Shown here one piece after another: positions 35,600 to 48,830 of a stretch of 64,000 bases of DNA. The DNA is taken from NCBI GenBank assembly GCA_900618425.1, contig UZAN01039762.1:1-64000 (forward strand). Direction: 5' to 3'. Position 1 is the first letter of the stretch; every line of letters begins with the position of its first letter. A program made the position numbers and the translations under genes. Source of the DNA: Echinostoma caproni (Eukaryota > Platyhelminthes > Trematoda > Plagiorchiida > Echinostomatidae). The notes under the pieces are model-generated. The model did no database searches. It was given only the letters and a program-made list of their open reading frames with translations, and was not told the DNA's origin.

Positions 35600-35765
35600 A
35601 TCTAATTTCTAGGCAGAAACGTCAACAGAAGATCACTCCTGCGGACGTGTGTTCGAATTCCACCACCAACACCGTCTGACTCCTCATTGTGTGTTGTATG
35701 ATAGCCTTTTAATCGACTGCTTCGCTCTTCCTGAAAACTGGATCATTATGTATCCAATAAAACAA
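35600..35765 (+). mobile_element. tRNA-headed SINE copy (family C)
   Basis: A B box GTGTTCGAATTCCA (35649-35662) followed by CACCACCAACACCGTCTGAC, then after 45 bases the family core CTTTTAATCGACTGCTTCGC and TCTTCCTGAAAACTGG. The same order is found on the minus strand at 39.5-39.83 kb and on the plus strand at 48.7-48.83 kb. An A box is not clear in this copy. Confidence 0.55.
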
Positions 35766-35798
35766 AGTCAAAATGAAAGAGGAAAATGAAAGGAAACT

Positions 35799-36170
35799 AT
35801 GGAACAACATTTTATTTTCAAGATTGCATTTTTTGAGTTTCTCGAGGGTTTCACGAGAACCGTTATGTTGTTATGCAAGGTAAATTGGTTTTCCGTTCAC
35901 AAACGGTTTGAAACCATAATACTTAAAGGAAAAAATAAATGTTTGAGTAATTGTGTGGTAGAATGTTTCGAGTACAGATGTGAATGCAGATCAAAACGGA
36001 TAAATTTATTCGTTCATTCGTTGGCGAAAAGTATCGCATTTTATAAGGAACGGGTCTTCAATCTATTCAACTCCAATGAGACATGATGCCAAAGATTAGA
36101 TCTGTTGCATGCAGATCTGTCGCTGAAGCACAAGTAACAATATAAAAATAAGTGGGCCATTTGCTCGAGG
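35799..36170. other. Open frame without recognisable domain
   Basis: A 95-codon frame (35799-36086, plus) starts with ATG and contains an AAG followed by GTAAAT, a donor-like site, near 35,880. The peptide is rich in Phe, Lys and Cys and matches nothing I know. Not supported as a gene. Confidence 0.15.
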
Positions 36171-36179
36171 TGTTGACCG

Positions 36180-36300
36180 CTGACTATATAGCCCAAGAGT
36201 TAGGATTTCCACTCCTAACCCGGATGCTTGTGGTTCGAGCCCGTCAGAGAGTGTCATACACGACAAAGCAGCTGTCCTGTGCCCTTCGTTCATCACCATA
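36180..36300 (+). mobile_element. tRNA-headed SINE copy (family A) with hammerhead remnant
   Basis: TAGCCCAAGAGTTAGG (A box, 36188-36203) and a perfect B box GGTTCGAGCCC (36232-36242), with CACTCCTAACCCGGATGCT between them as in a tRNA anticodon and variable region. The hammerhead remnant 36246-36283 follows: GAGAGTGTCATACACGAC, then AAAGCAGCTGTCCTGTGCCC. Helix III tetraloop AGCT, the GTC triplet and stem I 3' strand are kept. The 5' core CTGAT is lost and GAAAC reads AAAGC. Confidence 0.65.
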
Positions 36301-36449
36301 TAGATTTCTGTCGCGTAAAAATAGGTTCTATCAATGTCTAAAGTCCAATTATATGTCGCTTCAACAGATGTGTGTGGGTTCCAAGCTGTGTTGTCTAAAA
36401 TTGTCAATAAGGAATCAGTAGTTTCCAAATTGTATTAAGACTTCAATCC

Positions 36450-38420
36450 TTAATCTGACTAGGAAAGCCACATCAAAAAATTTAAAACGCTCAGCATCAG
36501 AAGGATAGCAAAAATATTGCCAATGATCCCTTGAGTATACCAAAGAGAACGTCAAGATTTAGTCAGAAAATGAAAGTGTTCTTTCACTTTAGCTAGTGTT
36601 TGAATTTCGGTAATGGCGGTGATGGCAGGATTTCTGTTCATTCACTTGGATTACAACAAATCAATGCAAAATATGGAATACCTATGATCATATCGTTTGC
36701 TTGATCCATTCATCAATGCTGAGAAGTAAACGTTTTATCAAAATATGCCCCGGATGCATGAAATGTGGATCCCAATTTCAATACCCGGATTATTCTAATC
36801 ATACCAATATTTTAGAATTTATTCTACGTATGTACTCTTTTAACAAGATAAATTATAATGATTAGTTCACAGAAGAAATATCAAAATACACTCAAAACAC
36901 TCGAATGAATAACAAATAATACGGAAAATTGCACAAAACACTAGTCCTTTACACATTCGCATTCAAGTTCCTCCAAGTAAAATAGTTTTATACCAAATTG
37001 GTTGATGCTATTATCGAGACAATTCTTTACGTTAAAGTGCCCGAACTAGCACGATGCGAAAAATATGAGCCTGATAGTCAAAAAAAATCCGTTTGAGCTG
37101 AAAGGGGCAACGTAACAAAGCCGTGATAAAGCCACACCCAAAGTTAAATGCATACCAAATGTGTTCTACTTTCGGTGGCTTTGATGTTATTCTGCTTCGG
37201 TAAATGTTAACCTGAGACCAGACACTATCGTTATTCTCCAGGTGGTTACTCATCTTCTGGCCAGACACCGAAGGTCATGTGACATTTTGGATCACGTTAT
37301 TCTGGTGCCTTTTACTTTTAATGTCAGATAGGACGCATCTTCTTTTGCGTACATGCTATCAGTCACATGTTAAATCATTTTGTACATTTCAAGAATGACT
37401 TTGCATTCGCTCCGCATGTACAACACACGGACAATGTGCTGCTCCCGCTTCCCAGACTCCTCCAGTTTGTTGTTCATTGTTCTTTGTGACTTACTAACCA
37501 GGCCAAATTCTGCTTGATTGAAAACCAGTTAGTCACCATAAATGAACTTGAAAAGTGGACGTAACACACCAGTGTTGCGCATCTCATATCCGTAAAAATT
37601 GCACTGTATCTTCTTAGATGCGCAACAAAGTTTATCTAATGCAACTAAGTTACTAAAAGGATCTGTTCCCATTGAGAGTTTTCAAAGATCCATGTTTCTA
37701 ACAAAGCAAAGTGAAGAAAATGAACAGCTCTTTCTTTGACGAAAATTAGAGTTACCTCGTTGCATAGTTATCAGTTTTACAGACTGAAAAGGATATGAAT
37801 TGGAATTCACAGTAAACTCAATTATTCTCTCGGAATAATGGTTTGGAAGTAACTGATGAACAATGAAACAAACCGATGTCCGTCTGACTGTTGATCTTTG
37901 ACAAGTTGATTCTGATTGGGTGACAACGCTGTCCACCCACCGTAGGATGTGCCAAATGCCGATCAGTTTGCCGTGAGTAGGTGGTCAAGAACCCACATGG
38001 GGTGAAGTGGAAAAGTGTGATTCAGCTTACGAAAATCCCATTAGCAATGGCACCTTCGAACGGCAATTACAGGAAGACGTGTACTTAAGGAGAAACATTG
38101 AACTCATAGACACATTGAATTGGAAAATTAAGATGTCGGTGGTGCGATTTGAACTCCCCTACATCCACACGTAACTGCCACTTCGTTTGCGTTCCTATTA
38201 CATGTTCACTAACATTAATTGTGCTTTCTACTACCTGTCGAAACGATCTGGTAACTTCACTTATAAGATAGCATATACATTTCGTTCATCTAGGCATTTA
38301 TGCATCACGCTTAAAAGTGGAGTAAGTTAGTTTGTAATGACCTTAATAGCAGACGCTGGAGACTCTCTTAAGTGAAAACTGTATTAGTTGGAGATGCTTT
38401 TAGCGGTTTAAAACGTGCGA
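36450..38420. other. No supported gene
   Basis: A+T-rich, short frames only. At 38,135-38,155 a minus-strand GGGAGTTCAAATCGC resembles a B box but has no clear partner elements. Confidence 0.5.
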
Positions 38421-38429
38421 GTTTGTAGG

Positions 38430-38560
38430 TAATGTCTTTAGCTCCTTACCCGAAGGTTGTTGGTTCGCTTTTAAGCGCGACCATAAAAAGTATTTTTGTC
38501 TCCAAACAGTAAAAAACAGATGTACAGCACACTTTGTCCGTCAATTTACATATTATTCTC
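38430..38560 (+). mobile_element. tRNA-headed SINE copy (family A), decayed
   Basis: AGCTCCTTACCCGAAGG, then GGTTCGCTTTTAAGC (B-box-like, 38462-38476), aligns with the tRNA-like heads at 36.2 and 61.7 kb. The following GTCTCCAAACAG, AAAAAACAGATGTACAG and CACACTTTGTCC look like stem II, helix III and stem I of a decayed hammerhead. Divergence is high but the order is right. Confidence 0.45.
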
Positions 38561-39499
38561 GGGGTCAGATGTATGACGGTTGTCAAATATGGGTTAACTC
38601 TATCGAAATCAGGCCCACATGGAATATGACAGTAGGAAAAAACAGTCCCGCGCATGAAGCAGGAGTGTGGTTTTTCATTTTCGTTACCACATCTTCTTTC
38701 CGTCATCATTACGATTGTGTATTAGGTAGAACAAGATGAATGTTAATATTTCAGTGAGAACAAAGAGGATCTTCATTCATTTCTTTCTTACGGTATTTAT
38801 ACTCTCAGCGGTATCGTTTAAATGTGCCACAAGGCTGCGTTTTTCTGTTTGTTTCCCGTGACCATCTCGATCGCCTCATTAGTTATTCGGGTGTATGCAA
38901 TTGTCTGGTTTGAGTTGTTCAATGAAAGATTCAAAACTATTTAACATTCTTGGAAAAGGTACCAATTGTTGTCGATTCGACAAACCAGTTGTTTGCCTAG
39001 CAAACAAAAACGACATGGTGTTCTTATTGGTCAAAACTATTAGACAAATTTGTGTCGCACTGTCGAAAACGAGAAACACAAAAATAGAGAAACAACTAGA
39101 GAGACTTTTGTGTCTTATCCCGCGTAATTATTATTCTTTTTGTAGATGAAAGGAATTAACAAATGCGTGCGAACTTATCTTTGACATTATATGCGCTGTG
39201 GATTACAACGGATCTCGTGAAATCAATAATCGCATTTGAGCGGTTACTTGAATAATTAGCCAGAAGATTATGAACATCTGACGGATAAACGTTGGGTGGT
39301 TTGTTGAAATCGTGTCCTAACGATTATTCCAGTCACGGTTTAACAAACTAAAGTAACTATTGCTCATTATGATATCGGTTATCACCTTCTCCATTAGTTT
39401 TCTACATTCTGCATCAACCTCCGTTGTCCATTCATTTATCTCTTTACCTTTAATTGGCTTTCTTTCTAAGCAATACAGTTGTTGACTAGACTCCTGCAA

Positions 39500-39830
39500 C
39501 ACCACTCTCATTGTGAGAATCCATTTCACTTTGCAATATCATACTAATATATTGATGGATATGTTGCGTCTGATGTGGGACAATATCATATTCCATCCCT
39601 TGAATGAGGCTAGAAAGCCTGAGCGTTGAGAGGAACAAATGTGACGCAAGTCAGGGAGTTTGGTCAATACCTTGGTCAGGATGCGATTTTCAGGAGGAGC
39701 AAAAGCGGCCAATCAAAGGGCTGCCGTGGAATACACAGAATTAGGGAGAAGTCAGGTAATGGTGGTGGGATCCAAACACACGACGGGACGGTAATTTGGT
39801 GAGCTTTACCGCTAACCCGCACGATCCGGA
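39500..39830 (-). mobile_element. tRNA-headed SINE copy (family C), longest copy
   Basis: On the minus strand: GGGTTAGCGGTAAAGCTCACC (A box, 39798-39818), TGTGTTTGGATCCCACC (B box, 39764-39780), then CACCATTACCTGACTTCTC. The family core CCCTTTGATTGGCCGCTTTT and GCTCCTCCTGAAAATCG (near 39685-39720) follows, then a 3' body that includes CACATTTGTTCCTCTCAACG and CCCACATCAGACGCAACA. The body is repeated on the plus strand at 49.9-50.02 kb and its far end at 50.79-50.86 kb. About 330 bp in all. Confidence 0.65.
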
Positions 39831-39849
39831 TGACATGGGAGAAAATTTA

Positions 39850-42800
39850 CTTCCAATCAATAGGATGACCGTGGATTTTTCCTAAAATTATGTATCATGC
39901 TTGTAGCAGACTTTCAACGCAAGTGTCTAAAATAACTACAAAATATTGACGGAATCAGCAAAAATAATGTAACTAATAAAGAGTCCAATAATGAAATATA
40001 TAATATTATTAAAATAAGTACAAGAAGTAAAAGCAATTTTCCGTTTATTAAACAATAAACTGACATACTTATTTAAGGATGGTATTCAGTAGCCAGTCAA
40101 AGACCTAGGCATATGCAGAATTCGGGAAGTTAAGTAGCGGTGATCATGAGATTCAAGCACATGGCCAATGAAGTGATGATTCATACCGGTTGAGTATCTT
40201 TATCGGTACCTACATTACGATGTATCAAGCCACACATATCTGAATCATTCGAAATGCATTTAGCATTACAAAAGCAATACAACTAAATGATTTAACCGCT
40301 TTTTTCTTTGAATTACTTTTGTTCCACTAGTTTTTATTCAAACTTCAATCGTCCGACCATCAAAATGGGGATTGTCGCGCATCGAATAATGCCATTTCTT
40401 CCATCATCTTGAATTACTTTCTTGTCGCACGCTAACTAGCATTTGGAAAAATTCAATTGTGGTCCGATTTTTAATGCCAAATACCGTCTTTGATGTCTGC
40501 ATGCGATCAATCCAGTTCATACACAATTCAATTACACATTACAGTTGTTCTATATAAATCACCAAATTACTGATTTCGAAACATGAAACTGAAGACTTTG
40601 CCGAGGTGCGTTCATTTTTTGTTTAGCTTCACCTCCCATATTTGGTGGCCAACGATTATCAATCCGATTGTCGATACCTTTAAATGTGAACACCTTCATT
40701 AGCATACACTCACATCCTGTGTACAATTTAATGTCACTAATAAATGTCCATATCCCAAATAATAACTCATGAGAGAATTACTTGCTCAATGTTCGTGTTC
40801 TAAATTGAATGAGATTTCCGCCTCTACGAGGGGCTGAGTATCCATTCAGAGTATACTGGTTCCAGTGGTTTGAATGATCTCCAGACGCGCGTTCTCTTGT
40901 GACTTATAACATTAAAGTCAACATGTATACCGCGGTTCACTTTTTGAAGACACGGGTCGATACATAGAAGGGAGGATGGTTAGCTTCAGAAGTTCATTTA
41001 GTGATGCCACTTCTAGTCTGATATCAGAGTAAAAGGTGATCAGAGGAAAGACAACACAAATCAAGGTTTCTGATGAATCAACCCCTAGTCAGATGAATCG
41101 ATTTCTCTAACCTGCGTCACATATATCCTGTTCTTAAACGTAACTCATTATCTTGGAGAACAGGGTCACAGTCACCTTGTGAAACATGACATGTCACAAA
41201 GGGTGTCACCACGCTGTGCTTCAACAGATTTAAATAAATATACTCGTACTATTTTAACGTAAAATTCTCCTCTGGCCCAGGAATATCTCACAAAAAGTAA
41301 ATATATTATCTGATTTCATAATTATCTGTCCAAAAAAAGTGAGTCAGATGCGAATAGCATGGTTTATTTTCTAGCATATGTCCACAGTTAGAAGCATACT
41401 TCCTCGTTATTTAACGTCGTTTTAATCTAATCTATAATCACGAAAAATCGGACGCATTTGAATATTCTTAATTAATTAAAACTGCCGAAATCGTAGGCTA
41501 ATCTGCATTCATTAGTCATGCGAAGACGTAGTGGCCTGTTGGAACCATCTTTGAACCGTTTAGCATGAATCCGAGTGTGATAGAAGGATCATGTGTATAA
41601 TTTACACTTCTGAGTTGGAAAAAAACGACAAGACGGTTCCTCATTGCACTGATTGGGAACAAATACGAGTGCCCAGTTTGTGAGTTTCAATTTCGGTTAT
41701 CCAATGTCACTATTTGAAACTGCCACCGAGATTTTCCCCCCATCGCCTGTGCCAGGAGTGTGTTTTGTCAGCCCATGGCATCACGTGCTTTGTATGCATC
41801 TTATCTTCAAGTTGAAATTATGTGGTCCAACTTACGTGAATAGCTTCCATTCCCGTTCATGATCGCGTGTTCGATAGAGTGGCCGTGGTGTCTGTGTGAC
41901 TTATCGTGTTTTTGTTGTTCGTTCAAACCTCCTCTGACTCAACTATTCTCTCACTGTAATCGGTCGCATATGACTTAACTCCGTAGAATGACAATTGGTG
42001 CATGTATTATTGAAAAGCAGTAGAACTTCCTTGATACCTAAGTCCGCTTCTTTGGGTGCAATCGATCCTAACAGGAGTTAGGTCAACAACTTTGAGCCAT
42101 AACTTTCGTTGAGTACCGGCTATACTGGCCATGGTTTTGTCATCACTTATGAAAAAACATACTCCAGCTCAGGGAAATTCAGATATCAGTTTGCAGCCGT
42201 TGCCAAACTACGTGCGTTTTAAGAAAACCATTACCTCCAGGCGGACGAATCCGTTGCTTGGAGCAGAGCTGGCTGAGATCTTTCCAAAATGTGCGCTAAT
42301 ACGTGACTAGGGACTCAATCTCGGCTGGGGTTAGTCAGTGAATGAGAGAAACAAACATCAAACAATGGACAATTTACAAAGCCCCATTACCGTCCTGCAG
42401 CAGTGATTATTGCTTTTGAGAACAGAAAACAGGTATTTCAAAAAATTGATCATTCACTTCCTTATGCAAAAGATAATCGTTCAACGTAGTTTCCCGGCAG
42501 TCGAAAGCCTTCGATCTAACGGGTTCCGTGTGACATAAGAAAAAGAAGAAAGTTCTACCGCATTTGCGAAGTTTGGACACAAGATCTCCAAGGAGACACG
42601 ATAGAGATCAATACCGTCGAGAATAACAGGAAATCACATAAACATGTCAGCTCAATTTCAGCGCTTTTGCAGGTGATGCTCTATATGTTTGGTAATAAAA
42701 AAATTAATTAAAATGAGAACAATGACTTATTTTGTCACTGAGTTTTTCAATTGAAATCATTGTCATTGCCACCCACATCTTGGACGTTTTTTGACTCTGT

Positions 42801-45230
42801 TGTCACCGGCCACATTGAAACCCTTTTCCGATGGAAATAAAATCTGATCCGTCAATTTAGTGATCAGCACTAGACTTGACTGTCTTTACTACTGTACTGT
42901 CTAATAACCGAATCAAGACCATAGATTCAATATGCACACTTTACCATTCTTCCAGCTTTAGTTGCCTCGAGAATAATAAACGATGTGACTTGGTCTTTTC
43001 TTTTCATCTCGCTTTTCAATTTACAGATGCTGGAAAACAATCGATTACTTAATCTCTGGAGGATTATAATCATTTCCTCTCGATATGCACAGACGACGAT
43101 GCAAAGAAGCGAATCAGCTGTTTTTTATGACCAATTCACATGCTCTCACACACAAACAAGCATACACGCATACATAACATTGGTACAGTGGTGTCTGAAT
43201 GAACAGGTTGCACAATCTTTGTGAGATATTGCTAAGCGTTTTTTGCCATTTAACACGATTTTCAGAATGTATATGCACTTTGAAATAAATCAGCTACTGT
43301 CAAAAATGCTGTGACCGAAACTTCAACATGTATTGAGTAACGTTGATCTGCTTCCATTTGTGAAAAACTGATATGAGTTACGGTGCACACGGTTACCGCA
43401 GTGATTGAACGAACTATCTGAGAATTTATTCTTCCTGAATCGCGATTCCTCATAAACACTATTCTGGGTATGCTGCAAATATTTTCTTGCCGTAACTGTG
43501 ACAAATTTAAACGCCACCGATTTTCGTGCTCTGGTTCATGTAGCATAAACGTGTACAATGTAGTGGATAGCTAAAAAGCCTTTTTTCTGAGGTGCTACTA
43601 CATTTTTATTGTGCATTTGTCTACCCATTTCTTTTTTCTTTCTTGATTTAGCATGGGAGGAAGTTGCACGGTTTCACCGCACTTCCAAACATGTGTGCCC
43701 ATATCTCAGTATCCCGCGTAACACATTCCGTCCAAGGTCAACTCGACCTTTTCTGAGCAAAAATGCCGTCCGGTTGTTTAGAGGTCAAACAGAATGATGA
43801 TCCCAATCTAGATGAAAGCCAGCAATGTGTAAAATCAACAATGGGGTAGGTCTCATTCAACCTCCGATAACCCTTCAGTTCTAAATAAACCTTTCTAGAT
43901 CAGGATGACCTAACTACCATACAGTATTTGGCCAAACGCCAAAGACTCCAGAAACCAATACATGGCATAGTAGACATAGATGGACAGACACATTATTCGG
44001 TCGTACATGCGGCTGCTTAGAGTGAGTGGAGGGGTTGCTTTCTGGAGAAGAGGAATATTTCTCTCAGCCCCAGTTCAGAGAGAGTATTTTGTACTCCACA
44101 AATGTTGCGATTTCCGGACCAATATGGTTTTACATAGTCAATGAGTGAACAAACTGGGCCCAAATATCAGCCGCTAGTGGCACATTTTGAGTACAATAGT
44201 TGAAAAAACCATACCACTCGATATTACGAAGCAATAGTCTTACAATTATCCCAATTTTTCAGTGTGTTTTATTCGGAATGAGTCAAATAAACCATCCATC
44301 GATGTTTGACCGGAAAACAACCCCTTTTTGACGTTGGGAAATTTGCATAGTCTGGGGAACCTTTCTATTTGTTGCATCTTATCAAGCAGTTAATCCGTCT
44401 CCATATACAACCAGGCCAAATTTACGGTTCCCTTTGAGTTTTATCATCTACCTTCCTACGGCTTGAATCCAAAATACATGTAGAACATGTGATGAACATT
44501 TTGGTAACGGAACATTTTTCTATCTGTCAAAACGTTGACTCTGAGAATGTTACCAAGTTACAATCCTTTATGTAAGGGCATTTTAGAACCTATATATCCA
44601 CATCCCACTGGAAATGAATACCCGCACTTTTCCACGATGTAGATGAGAATTCCACCGGTGTTTGAAAATTTCACCACTTTAGCTTGCAATTTTCTGATAC
44701 TCAACTCATTCCGTGGGTGATTATACGTGTTTATCTCTGTGCATATTACTTCATTTGATGGACTTGACTTCATATAAGTAATTCAGTTCAACATAGCAAG
44801 ATGCATCGATTATAGGTTGCATACCATAATCACTCAACCAGGCTTACTTCTGTTCCTTAGATAAATGAAAATTGTCTCTCTGGGTATGTGGAAGTCAAAC
44901 TGGGATCGATTCACATTCCATTGTCCTTCGCGAATGAGATGTGGCATAAAGAAGTTGACAATCTCATAAATGAATAAAGCTTCAATCCAAATATAACGGT
45001 TTAATAACAGGCTTTCTACCGTTCTAACATTCTTCTGAATGATATCCAAACTTCGAAATCACGCATGGAAACTGTTGCAAATGCCCTGTGGATACCCCTT
45101 GAGTTCGATGAGCCCCGGCACACTGGATTTTACACAGTCCGAATGTTGCGTATGCACAAAGCACACAGTCTACCCCCTACTCAATCAGATCCGTGTACGA
45201 AGCGGGCAAGTCAAACAGTTCCATTAGAAT
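39850..45230. other. No supported gene
   Basis: Five kilobases of A+T-rich sequence without a convincing exon, repeat family member or RNA. Only short domain-free frames. Confidence 0.55.
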
Positions 45231-45234
45231 GTGG

Positions 45235-45385
45235 CAACACCAGGCAATCTGGCTTTACTTGCCTACAAAAGCAGAGTTGTCGGGTAGGGCTGATTCCATC
45301 GACTAGGACTTTTGAATCGCGGTGGTACACATACACACAGGCATCAGAATCCGAATACATTCCACTAGTATGTAGCCAACTTCGT
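45235..45385 (-). mobile_element. tRNA-like SINE head (family A), ribozyme not recognisable
   Basis: On the minus strand: TGGCTACATACTAGTGG (A-box-like, near 45375), then CGCGATTCAAAAGTCC (B-box-like, 45306-45320), then AGTCGATGGAATCAGC. The last piece aligns with the linker that precedes the hammerhead at 31.06 kb (GGGTTGATGGACTC) and 57.0 kb (GGGTCAATGGAGTC). The ribozyme region itself is replaced by unrelated sequence. The 156-codon frame on the minus strand (45211-45681) overlaps this repeat and is not considered a gene. Confidence 0.4.
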
Positions 45386-45689
45386 CTATTTTGATACTTT
45401 TTCAGTCCATGTGAAAGGTTTGAACACGTTTGTTGAGTTATATACAAGTGGCTATGGCCCATGCCCACCCACACCCAAATCGATGATACAACCCTTGTGT
45501 ACCTCATAATTGAAGGCTGTAAAATCTTCACACTCGGAGTTAACGTTGAAAGGCGACTAAAGGATGTTAAATGAAAAATAAGGATTGACACAACGCATTC
45601 TGTATCACTTAAGCACATGCGTACAAGTGCATGGTTAGGGGAGGATGAACGACTGAGTGTCCCATCGATTGTTCTTCCCATAAGCTCCC

Positions 45690-48090
45690 ATCCAATAACG
45701 TATCCAGTTTTTATTCATTACTGAGTATTTTCGTACTTTACGTTCATCGGCCAACGGGCCGAAATGAATCGTTTCTGCGATCCGGATTTCATGATTGATG
45801 GTGATCTTCCTGCCTTCTGTGGGCCTTGTGACCAAGTCAACTGCGGCAAACCTTGTATGAGATTATCAGACTTACGTGTGGCCTGAGTATTTACGAGTTT
45901 TTTCTATCGGGCCTAACCTTAACAGATAAACGAGGTAGACGAATTATCAAACAGAACGAAGCACCGTCTCAAATGTCAGTCGGTAGCAAATGAGACACGC
46001 ACGCGTCAAAATACGTGACTGTTGTCTCAAGGGATGTATATTATCCCCATACTGAAATCAGAAGTAATAAATTACCCTATTGGGGAATTACTATCCAAAA
46101 GTTGTCCAAACGGTCCCACAGAACACACTTCAAACAGAAAAAAGAGTGGCGAACAAGCTGGTTTTAAGTAATTTGTAGTCATGCTAATGTGACCGAGGCA
46201 TTCCGTCCCCTCTATAGGGTCCGTGGTAGACTATCAAGGTAGGTTTGATGTCGTGTGCTGCCTACAGCGGAAGTGGCAGGAATTCGTTTGCCCAAAGCCC
46301 TTTGTGTGCCAAAAGCAATCCGTCCGGAGCTCCCCTGGCCCACCCCCACACACCTTATTTCCCAAGTGGCTTCAACGACCGGATGACTTAAAAGTTATGC
46401 GATCATTGAGAATTCCACACCCGGTCCGAAGAAGAAATTAGCCCCAGATAAGCAGATAATGTTAATTTCTCCCTTCCCCCAAACAGTTGTTTTTTATGGT
46501 CGAATACTGATACATATGTAAACAACAAGTGCCGCAGTGTAGCCAGCGAATGAGCTATTTGACTCTGGCCTGCTTTCTAGTGTCGTCTGACACAGTTAGG
46601 TACGATCGTTGAATGCGAAAGAACTCCGTACACTATCCGCCGATTTTCCCCGGTCAGCTGCCGTCGAATTCCGGTTTGGTCTACTTTGTATCCAAGTTTA
46701 GGGCATGCTTCACCTTCGAAAGAACTGTAAATCGATTCGATTCATTCATTCATGGAAGGACTGTCAGGCGTTTTATTGTATATTGCAAATATCTATATAA
46801 ACGGGGAAGCGAGAGTACTGGTTCGCGTAATTAGTTGTTTTTGAATAAGGAATCAAATGAGAAGGTAAATGTCAGCCGGTAATATCCACTTCTACAGGGC
46901 TGATGTTGAACGCAGAATAAGGTATTATTGTAGTTGAGATTTATATATATGTATATATATATATATATTTCATTTAAAGTCCATTCGTCGGCCATCACTG
47001 AAAGTTCTTGGGAACAATGTGCAAGGGAATAAGATCACAAACCATTGGATGTTGTTTATCCGGCACAAAACCCACTTGCATTAACCGGACTCTGTGTGGT
47101 TGATCAAACACTTAGCTTGGCCATCTGAAGCCGTGGAAAGGAAATAGGACAGGTAAGAAAGAATTAAAATCTAATACAGAAGATGAGGTACCAATACGAG
47201 CATTTTCATTTCCGATAACCAAGCAGCTTACTGTACATACATTTGTGAGTCCGGTTCTAGATTCTTAATTTACTTTCCATGTAGAGCTAACTATTCTCTG
47301 TTGTTGAGACAGAAAATCGAAGAATTATCCTCTCTATGCTACACGGTTGACTTTAAATTAAATCAAAATATTCACTTTTCCAGTTAATGATGAATTAGGA
47401 AATAGGGGCACAGGGCTACACGTAGACCGTGTTGATCGATATTGATTCATACGGTCATATAGAGCAGATGAAAGAATCGGATTGCGTACCGTGAAAAAAA
47501 TACACTCGATGCGTTGGGTGCGCATGTTACCGAAACGGTTATTTGTGATAGTTGTGCTGTGCACGGCGTGACCTAGATTATTCATTCTGTGATCCGGATA
47601 AAAGCGATCTCACACACCCATACACACAAAGTCGTGTGTCTGCTTGTCGTTCATGAAATTCGCCGCCATCGCAAGTGACCATGAAACCGGGAAGCGGATG
47701 ATACGCATCCGACCGGCAATCTGAGGCAACTTTGCACGGCTGTCTTGGGGCAAATATGTAGTAATCACAGAACCAAACTGCAAGGGAGTGGGTGGGTGGG
47801 TGAAATTTTACTATTTTATGTATTACAAGAAAGTGCTGACCACACCGAAGTATGAAAGCCGAGAGATCGAGCTCGAGCTGCCCAATTTCCCCAGTTCACC
47901 GTTTGTAGAGTTTCGCTCCACTCGGTCATAGGTCGAAGTTTATTTTTTTTAATTATGAATTAATCGTTTTTGGTTGTTGTGGGCACGAATGGTAAAAGCT
48001 TAAATTGTTTTTCGTATGTTACAAAATCGCCTGTTGACAACCTATCGAAAACAATATAGGACTTGAATCTGTCATCAGTTAACTTTACCT
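45690..48090. other. No supported gene; one AT microsatellite
   Basis: Contains a TA dinucleotide repeat at 46941-46968 with one interruption. No gene, RNA or repeat family copy recognised. Confidence 0.55.
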
Positions 48091-48091
48091 T

Positions 48092-48300
48092 AGTGGAATC
48101 TGGTGAATTCTAAGGAAAACCTGTTGTAGCAGTCAGCTTACATGCTACCTGGTGGATGCCATCTGCCTCTGTAAATTGGATGTGTGACTCCAATGCTAAT
48201 AGATCTGTGCTCTGTCGATGTAGCCAGCTGGTAGAGCGTGCGCTGTACACAAGCGTCGGTGGAGTCCATGCGTGGGCTCGAATTCCAACAGGGCTACGGA
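48092..48300 (+). mobile_element. tRNA-like SINE copy (family B)
   Basis: Begins with GGAATCTGGTGAATTCTAAG (48095-48114), a head that also occurs at 55925-55944. About 110 bases later is TAGCCAGCTGGTAGAGC (A box, 48221-48237), then GGGCTCGAATTCC (B box, 48274-48286). GTAGCC (48220-48225) pairs with GGCTAC (48292-48297), giving an acceptor-like stem. The anticodon arm does not fold well, so this is a tRNA-derived repeat rather than a tRNA gene. No hammerhead follows. Confidence 0.6.
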
Positions 48301-48400
48301 AAGTTTCACAATTTAAACATAAGACTTCAATCTGCCAAATAATCAGTTTGAACAACCGTGATCTACTCGAGCTTCCTCCCTCCTATCGCACATAGCTGTA

Positions 48401-48412
48401 TTTTTTTTTTTT
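48401..48412 (+). repeat. Poly(T) run
   Basis: Twelve consecutive T, about 100 bases downstream of the family B copy. It could be a remnant poly(A) end of a minus-strand retrocopy or a pol III stop for the upstream SINE; neither can be decided here. Confidence 0.5.
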
Positions 48413-48699
48413 AAAGAATGTGATTCAGTTTTATTTTCTACAAATTGTTTATTTGTTTATTCGAGTCTTTTGAACTGTTTTGTGAGTTAGTTTATTTTGT
48501 TTAGTTACCGCCATCAATTTCTTTCGGGAAATGGTTAGCACTATTCTGAACAGGTTGCGGAAACGAAAGAACCGTTTACCCTAGAGACTTTAGAGAAGGG
48601 GTTTTTGATCATTATCATAATATGAAATTTGTTTTCCATATCTCAATTTGACCAGTTTCCTACCGTAGATGATCACGTTTATCTGTATAACTATCCATA

Positions 48700-48830
48700 G
48701 TGAGCCGCGGTGGTGGCCCGGTGGTGACGTCACCAATTATCACTACCACCGCCTGTCTTTTTTCCCATTGTGGCAGACATTTGATTGACCGCTTCCTCCT
48801 TCCTGAAAATTGTGCATTTATAAATTCTAT
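48700..48830 (+). mobile_element. tRNA-headed SINE copy (family C)
   Basis: GTGGTGGCCCGGTGGTGACG (A-box-like, near 48709) and a weak B-box region (CACCAATTATCACTACCACC). Then comes the family core ATTTGATTGACCGCTTCC (from 48778) and TCCTTCCTGAAAATTG. It aligns with the copies at 35.7 and 39.7 kb over the core and the spacing to the tRNA-like head. Confidence 0.55.

Noticed and set aside
45211..45681. 156-codon minus-strand frame
   Set aside because: No recognisable domain, low-complexity Ser/Thr/His composition, and it overlaps a tRNA-like SINE head.
48220..48297. Candidate tRNA gene
   Set aside because: A and B boxes and an acceptor-like stem are present, but the anticodon arm does not form; better explained as a tRNA-derived repeat.
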